Assembly (NCBI RefSeq): GCF_018294505.1
Contig: NC_057812.1
Coordinates: 64,498,494 to 64,562,493 of the forward strand
Direction: 5' to 3'
Source: Triticum aestivum
Taxonomy: Eukaryota; Streptophyta; Magnoliopsida; Poales; Poaceae
Length of the DNA: 64,000 nucleotides
Shown here: in pieces, positions 11,172 to 22,709 of the stretch
How positions within the stretch are numbered: position 1 is the stretch's first letter
Layout of the letters: each line of letters opens with the position of its first letter
The notes under the pieces: model-generated
The model's database searches: none
The model's input: only the letters and a program-made list of their open reading frames with translations
Told to the model about the DNA's origin: nothing
Position numbers and translations under genes: made by a program

Positions 11172-12405
11172 TGACGATGACTCTGACTGTGGTTCCAAAC
11201 CTAGCTACAAAACACTCGCTAAAATTGCAACTAAACAACAGAAAACCATGGAACACATTCAAAAACTGTTAGACAAAAGCGATGATCTGTTAGACGCTGA
11301 AATGACTCGATCTCAGTTCTTAATTGAAGACATAAAAAATCTTCACGTTAAGTATGAGGAACTTGAAAGTCATCATGAAACGCTCTCAACAGCTCATGAA
11401 AGGCTTTCCTATGATTATCTTCAAAGCACGCAAGATCTTGAGAAATTGAGAGCGGCTCATGAAGATCTTCAAAAAGAAAACGAGTCGCTTCACGCCGAAC
11501 AGATCAGTTCAGCTCAAGAAGGATTTGAACCACCATGTCTTAAATGCATTGAGCGTGATAATGCTACTTCTGTTGCTGAATGTTCTACTGCTGCTACTGT
11601 TGCAATATCTTCAACTGTTGATGTGGGAACTAACCCCTCTGCTGAGGATATCACTTCTATTGCTGATGAGAATGCTAGGTTGAAGACATTGCTTGAAACA
11701 GGGATGTACAAAAGTCTCAAAGGGCATCAGACACTATGTGATGTCCTCAAAAGGCAGATCCTAAACCGAAACCCTAGGAAAGAGGGTGTTGGGTTCGAAA
11801 GGAAAATGAATGCTGATGGCTCTTACTGGAAACCTGAGCAGTACCCCAAAACCACATGGGTTGTTGCAAAGGAACCTTCAGCGGATCCATCCACTCTATC
11901 TGGCTTCACTTGTGCTAACCCCATTGTTATTGATGAATCCTTTGATGCAAACTGTAAACTGTTTAAGAATCAGAATGGTGAAGTGTTTGCCAGGTATATT
12001 GGTACGAACTGCAGGAATGGACCGCCTATGAAGAAGATCTGGGTGCTGAAAAGGTGTTTGGAGAATCTTCCTGTGAATGTCATCATGACACCACAGGTGA
12101 AGAAGACAAACCCCAGACCACAGTCTTCATACGGTCCAAAGGCTTCATACAGACAGAGGACTCACCTGAGTCGCACTAACGCAAATGTTTTGCAGGGAAG
12201 CCATACTCATGCCTATGAATATGAGCGTGGTTCATCAAACCGCCATGTTCATAAGACCAAGAACTATTCTGCTTATTCTTATGAGTACTATTGTCCTCCT
12301 GCAAGACTTTTTGCTAGGGCTCCAAAGCCAAAGTTCTCAGATACTGGACTTAGACTTATTGCTTCTAAGCCACCCTTGAAGATGTGGGTGGCTAAGAAAG
12401 CTTAA
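11172..12405 (+). pseudogene. Copia-1 Gag continuation, coiled-coil region (frameshifted)
   Basis: In the frame shifted by one from gag, about 410 codons remain open, starting near SSDDDSDCGS. The region is rich in heptad-like Glu/Leu/Lys segments (KTLAKIATKQQKTMEHIQ, then LHVKYEELESHHETL) predicted to form a coiled coil. A basic Tyr/Ser-rich part follows, ending PPLKMWVAKKA. Long gag extensions like this occur between the zinc knuckle and protease in SIRE-type Copia elements. Without the shift near 11155-11170 it would be fused to Gag. Confidence 0.75.
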
Positions 12406-12679
12406 CTCTCTTTTGCAGGGAAGGGTCTCCAGCAGAAAACCAAAATCGTCTGACGCTATTGCTGGGGACCTTAAACATCTTGTAGGGCGCAAGATCAAAT
12501 GCCCAAATGGTCTTATTATGTACTTTGTTCCTGAATCGCTTGCTACTCGCCCTATCAGTCCAAATCTCGATCTAAGCTTTCATAACCCACTGGTTCGTCA
12601 AATGTTTTTGCTTCACAATTCTCTTCGTGAAGCCTATCCCCCTAACTGCACTGTAGGGTACAACACCAACAGCTTTAGA

Positions 12680-13228
12680 ATGGATTATTGATAGTGGGTG
12701 TACCAATCACATGACTGGCAAGAGAAGCCTTCTTATGGACTCAACCTTACGTTCATCCGACAAGAGTCACATCACATTTGCTGACACTGGTAAAAGTAAG
12801 GCATTGGGTCTAGGTAAAGTTGCAATCTCAAAGGATCAACACATGGATAGAGTCATGCTTTTTGAATCCCTTGGTTTCAACTTAATGTCTGTCTCAATGC
12901 TTTGTGATTTAAACATGATCGTGATGTTTGGAAAATATCGTTGCCTTGTTCTAATGGAATCTAACAAGTCTCTAGTGTTTGAAGGGTATCGGAAAGATGA
13001 TTTGTACGTGGTAGATTTCTCAGCAGGACCATAGCTTGCCGTATGTCTTCTAGCAAAAGCTTCAGAATGCTGGCTCTGGCATCGGAGGCTAGGGCATGCT
13101 GGCATGAGGAACCTCCACACCCTTGCAAAGAAGAATAATGTCATAGGCATCAAGGGCATCAAGTTTAAGAAAGATCACTTATGCGGTGCCTGTGAAGCAG
13201 GAAAGATGACGAGGGACAAACATCCCTG
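12680..13228 (+). pseudogene. Copia-1 protease and gag-pre-integrase remnant
   Basis: The retropepsin active site WIIDSGCTNHMTG is at 12681-12719, with the catalytic Asp at 12690-12692. The frame runs to a stop at 13032-13034 and then continues with the HHCC-type pre-integrase segment WHRRLGHAGM...CGACEAGKM at about 13074-13206. It stops again just after DKHP near 13228, where the integrase catalytic core (DDE domain) should begin. That core is absent; the next sequence already belongs to the region before reverse transcriptase. Copia genomes normally encode about 300 residues of integrase here. Confidence 0.85.
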
Positions 13229-13306
13229 AAAGACAATCCCTCTAACAATGACAATGATTAGCAAGAGCAAAATCTTCGCCCTGTACATCCTCGTGTTGCC
13301 AATGAA

Positions 13307-14857
13307 GTGAAGATTGAGAGAATAATTGATAGCATCAATGCACCCGGTCCGCTCACTCGTTCAAGGGCAACACAGCTAGCAAATTTCTGTGGGCACTTCG
13401 CATTCGTCTCAATAACAGAACCCAAGAAAGTTGAAGAAGCCTTCATGGAATCTGAATGGATTCAAGCTATGCAAGAAGAGCTTCAACAGTTTGAGCTGAA
13501 TAATGTATGGGAACTGGTTAAGCGTCTTGATCCTCGGAAGCACAATATAATAGGCACCAAATGGATATATCGCAACAAGCAAGATGAGCATGGTCAAGTT
13601 GTCAGAAACAAAGCTCGTCTCGTTGCTCAAGGATATACTCAAGTTGAAGGGATTGACTTCGATGAAACATTTGCTCCTGTGGCTCGACTTGAAGCCATAC
13701 GCATACTGCTGGCCTATGCAAATCATCATAACATACTTCTATATCAAATGGATGTGAAGAGCGCTTTTCTCAATGGAAAGATTGAAGAAGAAGTGTATGT
13801 TGCACAACCGCCTGGCTTTGAAGATCCAAAACATCCTGACATGGTATACAAGCTCAACAAGGCACTGTATGGCCTCAAACAAGCCCCTCGGGCTTGGTAT
13901 GACACACTCAAATACTTCCTAAAGAGCAAAGGCTTCACACCTGGTTCCCTCGACCCCACTCTCTTCACGAAGACATATGATAGTGAACTGTTTGTGTGCC
14001 AAATATATGTGGATGGCATTATCTTCGGCTGCACCAATCAGAAATACAGTGAAGAGTTTGGATATATGATGCAAGAGCAATGTCAGATGTCCATGATGGG
14101 AGAGCTGAAGTTCTTCCTTGGTCTTCAAATACGACAGCAACGCAACGGCATCTTTATATCTCAAGAGAAGTATCTCAAAGATTGCCTGAAGAAGTTCGGT
14201 ATGCAAGACTACAAAGGCTTCGCGACGCCAATGCCAGCGAAACATCATCTGGGTCCCGACGACAATGGTAAAGTGTTCGATCAAAAGGAATCGCATCACT
14301 TAGCTATGAAGCGAATTCTTCGATATTTGTCTTACACCCCAACTCTAGGATTATGGTATCCTAAGGGCTCAGAGTTTGATCTGGTTGGATTCACGGATGC
14401 TAATTATGCTGGTGACAAGGTGGATCGCAAGTCTACATCAGGCACATGTCATTTTCTGGGACGATCACTTGTATGTTGGTCTTCAAAGAAGCAGAATTGT
14501 GTATCTCTCTTCACTGCTGAATATGAATACATTGCTGCTGGATCTTACTGCGCTCAGCTTCTGTGGATGAAACAAACATTCAAAGACTATGGCATTCATC
14601 TGAAGCAAGTGCCACTCTACTGCGACAACGAAACCGCCATCAAGATTGGCAGCAACCTAGTTCAACACCCGAAGACAAAGCACATTGAGATTCGTCATCA
14701 CTTTCTCAGAGATCATGTTGTGAAGGAAGATATTGATATCATACACATCAACACTGAAGAGCAATTGGCAGATATCTTCACCAAGCCCTTGGATGGGAAG
14801 AGATTTTGCAAGTTACGGTGTGAGCTAAATATCTTGGAATCCTCAAATGTCCTGTGA
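13307..14857 (+). pseudogene. Copia-1 reverse transcriptase and RNase H (active-site and deletion defects)
   Basis: An open frame of about 516 codons encodes the RVT_2 reverse transcriptase (from about [19 protein letters not shown], through [11 protein letters not shown] and [11 protein letters not shown]) and RNase H ([38 protein letters not shown]). The catalytic box reads YVDG instead of YVDD, with GGC at 14015-14017 replacing an Asp codon. An in-frame deletion of about 45 residues near 14290 removes the segment joining RT to RNase H, so FDQKE runs directly into [13 protein letters not shown]. The frame is open upstream to about 13260. The protein would not be an active reverse transcriptase. 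Confidence 0.92.
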
Positions 14858-16240
14858 TCAGGCACACATCCTAACACTTATGCGTATTGATGACTTAGAT
14901 GTGCAACACACGAAGTAAAGTATATCTTCAATCAATGAAGACATGCATTCTAAGTGTGAATACATCAATGAGGAATTTGACTTCGGAGCGCCACGATAAT
15001 TGTGCGCCGTGTCTGGGTCTAATACTTCCTATATGGTGGGTAACACCACCACCAAATGTTCTGTTTGATGTGTTTCAGTCATGGCGTTACATTTGCTATG
15101 TCTTCGCATTTGGTTTGGCTTCAATCTCAACATGTCTTCATGATTATCTTCACTATGTTGATTATATATACTAGTGTTTTGTCCTCTACAACATTCACTT
15201 ATAGCTATGTCTTCTTATTGAATCTTTTGAACTAAGTGAATGTGATCGGACCCTAACCTCTCTATACTTTCTATCTCAAACTCTATCTCTCCAAATCATA
15301 TGCATTCTCTTGAAACTGTCAAATGTCTTCTCTGCGTCCTTGTCAGCAGAAGATACAGAGACAAACATTAAGTCCGCTTTTAATGCTAATTCCTTCACCT
15401 GAAACCCGAAGAAGTGGGAACGACCACCCGACAATCCAGGCGTGCGTGGGACGTGGAACTACCTCCGAAATGCTTCATGATAGCCACATGTTCCTCAGAT
15501 GTGAATCGCTAGGGGCACCTGTGTAATAACACTTAGCCGCCCCTGTCCCTATAAATACACGCCTCACCACAGTCATTATCTCTTCTTTCACTCTCGCACG
15601 AACCCTAGCGCCACCGCTAGCCCTTGACGAAGCTGGCAACGAAGCGCTTAGCTGCCGCAACCTCTCCGACGCCGTCTTCACGCCGACCGCGAACATCGTC
15701 TTCTTCGCCGTCGCCGTAGGTGTCCTCCGTCGCCAAGTTAGGGCACGGACGATCGAACCGCTGGGCCTCCTCTTCCACTCCGTCTACCAGTTCTACGTGT
15801 GGTAAATAAAACTTCCTTTTTACGGCCCCTTTGATCCTATAGATTCGTCACTTTCTACCACAAGCAGTTTCTGTTCACACAAGTTGGATCTAGTTCATAC
15901 TGCATCTCATAATATGCCTAGTATATTCACTTATGCTTCACAAAGTAGTTAGATTCCTCACTTGTACTGATCCGTGAATTCGTACAAATCTGGAACCAAC
16001 TCCTTATCTATGAGTGAATGTCTTTGCACGATGAGGTCAATGTCTTCTAAACTTATTTATCTTCAAAATCTTCTGAGAATGCATATGACCTCTTCCACTT
16101 CCCTCGCACCTTAATGCTGTCACAGGTACATATCCGTGGGAGAATCCCTTGGTTCTCATATTCTGCATTCATTTGCAGAATTCTTACAGCATCACATAAA
16201 TTCTCCCGAAGCCAGTTCCTGTTTGTCCAGCAAGTGAAAG
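14858..16240 (+). other. Copia-1 spacer between pol and the extra ORF
   Basis: No conserved reading frame was found. The segment contains a leader-like GC-rich part (about 15540-15730) that may belong to the subgenomic transcript of the downstream extra ORF. This is inference from position. Confidence 0.5.
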
Positions 16241-16271
16241 CCTTTGAAGCCTTTGAACGTGTTGAAGCCAT

Positions 16272-17316
16272 TCAGTTTGAAGTTCATGGCTGCAGAGAAA
16301 TCAGTAAGGAAGGGTGGCAGACAGCGTCGTGGGGGAACATCAAGAGATTTGCCTGATGACCTCTCAGAGCTTTACAAGACAGATCCTGAAGAGGATTACA
16401 ATCAGCGCAAGACCCGAATCCAATGGATTCGAAGATATTGGGCAGAACAATGGTTCAAATACCGGTTGTGACCCAGGAATATGCTTAGAAAAATGCCATC
16501 AAGCGACCGTGGGGAGACATCCTATACAAGAATCTTCAACCCAGGTCCAGAGAAGAAGCCATTGAACAAGGCTTCTATCCCTGCAATGTCTGTGGGCCAC
16601 AGCCTGCAGATGCACACCCATCGTCACTACTATGGTGTCGTGACGAAAATCTGTTCAAGCGCAACTTCTAGTTTGCCAAGAACTCAGTGAAGCAGAACAA
16701 GAAGTCTTTGGGATTAGACTTCAACCCTGGTCCCTCGGCTCCCCGTGTCGATGGAACTCGCAAAGCTGAACCCAATCTTCTTGGGACCTTCTACAACTTG
16801 GAAGGTCTCATCACTCATATTGTGGTTCAAGGGACAGCCGTGAATCAGCCTGCAGATGACGCTGAATCAGATGAAGCGCCTGCAGCGCCGAAGCCAAAGA
16901 AGTTGAAGCAGCCTAAAGCTTCAAAGCCTGCCTCTGCACCAAAAATCTCACGGGCGAAGCCACTGGCTACTGCCCCTCCTGAAGACAGTGTGCAGTCTGA
17001 AGATTTGTCACGCATCTCCAAGCCCAAGAAAGTCAAGATGCCTCTGCCACACATCGGCCAAGAACTGATAGCTGCTGCTATTCTGCGCAACGATGCCATC
17101 GATCTGTCCAGTGACGAAGATCTTGCAGATGACGCTCTTGAGCAACTGATCAAGAGCAAAGAAGAAGCAGAAATCTTCAATGATCTACCTCTCTTTGACA
17201 TGGCAATCATCCACAACTTCATCGATGAGTGGTTTGACACACCCAACCTCGGCTTCGAAGCTATGCATGTCATTATCTTCACATACCTTCACATGCATAA
17301 TGAATTGTCATCATAA
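16272..17316 (+). pseudogene. Copia-1 extra ORF between RNase H and 3' LTR
   Basis: Several frames carry pieces of one protein: KSVRKGGRQRRGGTSRDLPDD and a tryptophan-rich RIQWIRRYWAEQW at about 16290-16470, then a 209-codon frame at 16687-17316. The second frame contains a Pro/Lys/Ala-rich tract (KPKKLKQPKASKPAS) and an acidic end (IDLSSDEDLADDAL). Stops and shifts separate the parts. Such additional (env-like or aORF) proteins of unknown function are known downstream of pol in SIRE/Maximus-type Copia elements. A related, more complete protein is on the minus strand at 55067-56798. Confidence 0.6.
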
Positions 17317-17494
17317 GTTGAAGAGGATCTCCACAAGTACAACCTGCCATGTGCATTTGCATTCCAAAAGCAAATTATTCATATGCACATCTTTAGGGGG
17401 AGCCCTTGCAACTTATGAAGACAATTCCTTATCCTTTACGATTTCACATATTATATTCCCCGTTGAAAACTTCAACTAGTTTGTCATCAATCAC

Positions 17495-17509
17495 CGAAAA
17501 GGGGGAGAT
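17495..17509 (+). promoter_or_regulatory. Polypurine tract of Copia-1
   Basis: GAAAAGGGGGAGA lies directly before the 3' LTR start (TGTAAGTGC) and is the expected primer for plus-strand DNA synthesis. Confidence 0.9.
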
Positions 17510-18859
17510 TGTAAGTGCATCTAGTTGACGACAAACCTAGTTGAGGGACTAATGTGTTTGTGAGAATTGCAGGATTACACAAGTAGAAGTCCCTCATTGA
17601 TTCGGTTTTCCTACCAGAGATGACCCCTAAAAATATATGAAGACATTGAAGTCAAAGGTTGTATGTGAAGATATTCACATTGAAGACTATGACAAGAGAA
17701 GACATTGCATGAAGCCTATGGAGCTCGAAGACTTAGATCTTCCGTAGTTCTTTTTCTTCTTTGTTGAGTCATAGGAACCACCGTACTGTTAAGTGGGGTC
17801 CAAGAGAACCAGTCAGACTGACTGAAGTGATGCTTAACCAAAACCTATGTCTTCAAGTGAAGACTATGAGATCGAATCTTGTCTAGAGTCGGACAAGTCA
17901 GCTTTGCTTGTAGCCCAAGTAAAGTTCCCATGTGTGTTTGAAATCTGACCGTTGGAACACGTGTCAATTCCTTAGTGACCCAGGGTCATTTCGGACAAAT
18001 CAGGTCGGGTTGCCTAGTGGCTATAAATAGCCCACCCCCTACAACCATGAACGGTTGGCTGCTCAGAGTTAGAGTACGGCTTTTGTCGTTTGAGAGAAAC
18101 CCACCTCGAAGCCTTTGAGAGAGAATTCCTTGCGAGGATAAAGCCCTAACCACCCAGAGCCAAAGAGTGTTAGGCATCACTTAAGTCTTCCTATCTGTGT
18201 GATCTGAAGACTTATTACACTTGAGGACTGTGAATCCTCCAGCCGGTTAGGCGTCACGTTCTGAGCATCCAAGAGTCATTGTGGATCGCCGGTGAACAAA
18301 GTCTGTGAAGGTTTGGGAGTCTACCTTGAAGATTTACCAGAGTGATTGGGCAAGGTCTGTGTGACCTTAGCTCAAGGGGAATACGGTGAGGACTGGGTGT
18401 CCTGAGCTGCGTGTTCAGGACTGGGTGTCCGGGACTGTGTGTCCTCAGGTTCAAATACCTAGCCGCCCTAACCAGACGTATAGTTGTCACAGCAACTGGA
18501 ACTGGTCTAACAAATCATTGTCTTCAACGAGTCACTGGTTTCATCCTTCCCTTCCCTTTACTTACTGATGGTCCTTGTGAAGTCATTGTATGATTGCATT
18601 ATCTTTTGTCTTCACTGAGTGACTGCTTGTTCTGATTGGCTTCATAATATCTTCCTACCTGATCCATACTACCTAGCTGTTATAGGTCATTGTGCTTTCA
18701 CTGCATTAAATACTTGACTATGGTTTGCCTAGTGTAGTCTACCTTCTGCTGCATGGTAATAGGTTTATTTCTATCGTTTGTCTTCGAAACTTCTACGTTT
18801 TGAAGACTTCCATAAAAATCGCCTATTCACCCCCCTCTAGTCGATATAACGCACTTTCA
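17510..18859 (+). repeat. Copia-1 3' LTR
   Basis: This 1350 bp copy of the 5' LTR has TATAAATA at 18022-18029 and ends CGCACTTTCA. It is followed by the CCGTC duplication at 18860-18864. Confidence 0.95.
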
Positions 18860-18864
18860 CCGTC

Positions 18865-21645
18865 CTTTTGGCAGAACTGCGCGTCATCCTTCTAGTGGAG
18901 AAGTCTAGAACTGGCTCCACAAGTGTGACAGAACGCCTGGTGCAGGGTCGTTTGCCCAACGTAGTTGGAGTGGCCGAAGTAAATTGAAATTCCTCTTGAG
19001 AAACCTGTGAAGGAGTGGGTGGAACCTGGGAACTGGAGCAAGACAGATGATCAGATGGCAACTCTTCAATGACCACCGAAGAGTTGATTCCACAACCGTG
19101 GACACATTGCTCGTCAGACCATAGCAGATACTTCTGATGCAGATCAATAGAGCCAAATTTAACTTCCAGCATCATCGCAGAAAACCCAGATAGAGGAGTT
19201 GGTATATCTCTGATGACAAACTCAGGCAGTAAAGACTTGAACGACCTCTCCCAGATCATTGCCGGTGGTAGAACTGGCCCATAAAAGACCCGAACCATGC
19301 CAAGATGAATGGGGTCCAAATGCACTACAGGTGGAGCTTGCAGAGGCTGCTGAACTTCAAGCATGTCCTCATCGTCAGAAGAATCCACAGATGGGTTCAA
19401 AATCATGGAATTCTGGTCCTAGGCTGGCTGAATCTCTTCCTGCTGCTGCTGAATAGGCTGAACCTGTTCTTCCCATGGGCACCATCCCTCATTGTGCTGC
19501 ACATTATCAGCCCACCCAGGCACATCATTCTGACCTTGATCTGGGCCCGGAGGAACTGCATTCCAGCCGAGAGCTGGGTATGGAGGCATTGCCCAAAACG
19601 GTTGTGGCACCTCGGCTCCGGGCATCGGGTGGGGGTTCCCATTCAGAGGCATAGGATCTTCATCCGCTGGGATCATGGCACCAGCAAATTCTCCAAATAA
19701 AATATAACAGCCAGCAGACCATGATACCATAACATCGCCCCAATTGGCAAATTCCCTAAAGGCCACCGAGCGAGGGACGAGCGCATTATCAGGGAATGAG
19801 GCACGAACCAAAGATCTAACCTTACGTCTGTCAGTGTTGTTCCAATAATGAAACTGCCCGAAGGTGCCAACCATATCAGCAATGCATTGAGTGTTTCTAT
19901 GATCTAGTGGGATGCCGATGAACATCAGCCACCCTGTCCGTTGGTCATGAATAGCACGGAAACCCTCACCCTGATTATGTGGGATAAAACGGATAAAGAA
20001 CTCATTGCCTTCTTCATCAACTCCTAAAGGAAACGGTGGGTGCAGAGTAAAAGAACCCTTGACAACTGGATCTTCCATCTCGAATAGACCGACCCCTTGA
20101 AACCAAGTTTGAGCAGAAATAATTGGAACATGCATCACCTGAATTAGGAAGTCAAGAACTTGCTGACGACGGACACCAACCAGCTCAGGAGGTGGGATCG
20201 GCTCCACAATAGCCACCATGAACTGCTCATGCGCCCGGGGCGGAGGAACGGCCGGTTTGTAGAAGGTGCGGGGCAGACGATCCGCACCGCCATCTTTAAT
20301 ATCAAAGCCCGCAGGGATAAAGCGATGAGGGTCAATCGCGTACACCACCATTGGAGGTTGCGGAGTAGGAGCTGGACCCGAGCTGGTGGAAGCTTGGGTA
20401 TGCGAGGCAGGGTGGATAGACGGCGATGGTGGCGGCGGAGAAGCAGAGGATGGGGTTTTCTCCGGAGTCATTTGGCCTCGGTAAACTGGAGAGATAGGGG
20501 AGGAAAGGAAGTCATCTTTTCTGTCTTGCTTCCCAAAACCCGGCGATGGGACTTTGGGCACCCAGATGGACAAGTCAGGCAGCTGGCCAGTGCAGTTTTT
20601 TTAACGTGTCCCGAACAAAAACAATTGCGGCAGCGGACCTGATTTGTGCATGTCTCTGACGTGTGGCGCATACCCAAATAGTTCTGACAATCCCAGTAAC
20701 TCGCAGCCATATCTTCAATCATATCGTCAAAGCTTTGCAAATCCATGATAATATCCTGAGGGGAAGAAGCTCTTGAGGCCATGGGCGATGGGCTGCTACT
20801 TTCATCATCAGACAGGCAGATGGGCTGGACCCTCGAGCCCAGCAGAGGTGGCGAGTCCAAACCTTCCAAGGCAAAAACTAATCGACCACCCGAAGATCCA
20901 GGGTTTAAACAGCAGCAGATAAACCCTCCGGGGAAGGCGGGACTATTCCAAACTGTATGGCCACCCTTGCCGGCGGCGAGGTCATCACCGGAGAAGACAC
21001 ATCTGCATCCTCATGGGACGAAACATGATAACCAACTGCTCGGACTGTGGTCACCTCATCGGCGGACGGGCCATAGCTATATCCCTTACATGCCGGGTAT
21101 TGCATGAACGTGGCGAACATAGCATGCTTTTTAGGAATAGATTTGGTCGCGCGAACACGAAGGGAGGATTTGGCCGGAGCATGTTTCATGGCCTCTAAAC
21201 CAAGCCGAGCTCTTCTCTTAGAAGGACTAACTAAAACCCATTCCTCTTGGCATTCAGATTGCCAAAGGCTGAATTCTTTCTTCCAATCTAGGCCGCCATG
21301 ACCCCAAAGATGGAAGAAACACTTGAACTGATCACAAACAAAACTCCTCTAGTGCATAATGATAAAACCCACTTCCTTGCAAGAGACTTTGAATGAAAAA
21401 ACTCCATGATGGAGGAAAGATACCTTGAGATGTGAACAATATCCTCCGATGGCTGCCTCAAGAGCGAATCCCACATTCTCCTCATCCAGCCGGAATGTGT
21501 GCCGTGCAAAAGAGACCACCATGATGAAATGGCCCGTGTCCGACGTGGGATGCGCCGATATGTTGAAGCTACGTTGGATCTCAGACGCGAACTTCATCCC
21601 CGGGGAGAAATCCAATCCCAGGGAGATTGCTACATGGACCGCCAT
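18865..21645 (-). pseudogene. LINE ORF1, main part: zinc-knuckle nucleic-acid-binding protein (decayed)
   Basis: Reading the minus strand from about 21645 (MAVHVAISLGLDF), ORF1 covers several frames. The first segment runs to about 21349. A middle segment includes a knuckle-like CRNCFCSGHVKKTALASC near 20620. A 384-codon segment at 19419-20573 is rich in Pro, and a final segment at 18865-19406 includes a Ser/Asp-rich part. The last two are in one frame, separated only by a TAG at 19416-19418. A frameshift lies at the T run near 20600. ORF1 of plant LINEs binds the element RNA; homology is inferred from position, the knuckle and the C-terminal motif. Copia-1 is inserted near its end. Confidence 0.75.
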
Positions 21646-21802
21646 GAAGATGACAACCAGAAGAGAGAGGAGGAGACGCCAGGGATGATGAGCCGATCAG
21701 ATGGCGAAACCCACGGAGAGGTGTGGAGATCGTCGGCGGTGGTGTGTGGCTAGGGTTAGGGAGGCGGTGGAGAGGTGGGAGCCATCATACTAATGAGTTA
21801 GT

Positions 21803-21818
21803 TAAATTAGTACTATGT
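21803..21818. repeat. 16-bp target-site duplication of the LINE (5' side)
   Basis: This is an exact match to 4268-4283. CACTA-B sequence resumes after it. Confidence 0.9.
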
Positions 21819-22100
21819 CATGTCAAATCCAATGAAATACGTATAAGATATCAGTGAAGAACAAAAACAAAAAAAGAAACTTATATCCCATTTGCTAATT
21901 TTTTTGGAATTTTCAACCCCTTTTGATATTACTTTTAACAGACATTGACCATACTCTTAAGCCAGGCCAGAATGCATCCCTCCTCGTCTTGAAAGATTTG
22001 CAGCCCAGTAATTCGGAGAAAACAAATAGGCCTAGCTTGGGTATTCTTCAAAAAGAAATATTGGGTTACCTATTTTCCCAAAGAACCGGTGCATGAGCAT

Positions 22101-22131
<31 letters not shown>

Positions 22132-22709
22132 TGTTTAGGGGACCATGAGCATGTACCTGGGCCGGATTCATGTGAGATCCTCCCTTCCAGTTAATTATGG
22201 GCTTCCCTATTGGGCCTTCATCAGTGGGCTGCATGTTATCAGCAAGTGGAAAATGTGTTCCGAGTTTAAAAAAATGTGTTCCATACAATAAATAGTATGT
22301 GCTACATACGGTACGAGGCACTAAAGGATCAAACCGTGCAACGATTTCCAAAAAATTGTGTTTGTCGTTCTAACAACACATTTATTCAACCAATAGACGA
22401 AATATACTACTGACTGTACATTCAAAACAGCAACAGCAGCAACCAGGGCTGGGGGTGCAACAGAAGCAGTAAGCAGGCCAGAAGAGTGAAGACGCAGCTC
22501 TCTCTTCCAAACCAAACATCAGCCATCATTACAAAAGGGCTACCAAAAAAGAACAAGTGTATGCATCAAACTAAATAAAGATCCTACTACACCAAGTGTA
22601 CGCATCTAACTAACTGGCTCAGTTAGACGTTACTATTTATTAAGCTGTGGAGATTGGCTAATGGCTTGAACCAGATAGGTGCCTGACGGGGGAAACTCCA
22701 GCTAGTAGG
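21819..22709. other. CACTA-B interior, no gene recognised
   Basis: About 21880-22020 repeats the AT-rich spacer seen at 2760-3200. An (ATTT)8 microsatellite is at 22099-22132. The stretch at 22330-22700 is probably the 3' flank of the F-box pseudogene. Nothing else is recognised. Confidence 0.6.

Larger units (their letters stand above)
8452..18859 (+). mobile_element. Copia-1, complete-ended Ty1/Copia LTR retrotransposon
   Basis: Two LTRs (1376 and 1350 bp) with TG...CA ends, a primer-binding site for initiator tRNA-Met, a polypurine tract and a 5-bp TSD define a 10.4 kb element. The gene order gag - protease - (integrase) - reverse transcriptase - RNase H makes it Copia. A long gag with coiled coil and an extra reading frame between RNase H and the 3' LTR suggest the SIRE/Maximus lineage; that assignment is inference. 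The integrase core is missing and gag is frameshifted, so it is defective. It sits inside ORF1 of the LINE. Confidence 0.95.
4284..21802 (-). mobile_element. Full-length LINE retrotransposon, minus strand, split by a Copia element
   Basis: The element lies between exact 16-bp duplications. Reading the minus strand, a 5' leader near 21800-21650 is followed by an ORF1 with a CCHC-like knuckle, then ORF2 with an APE-type endonuclease, reverse transcriptase and a C-terminal zf-RVT zinc-finger domain. It ends in a short T run on the plus strand (4283-4287), the residue of a poly-A tail. Without the Copia insertion and one copy of its TSD it is about 7.1 kb, the usual full length for plant L1-type LINEs. 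Frameshifts and stops in both ORFs show it is inactive. Confidence 0.9.
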
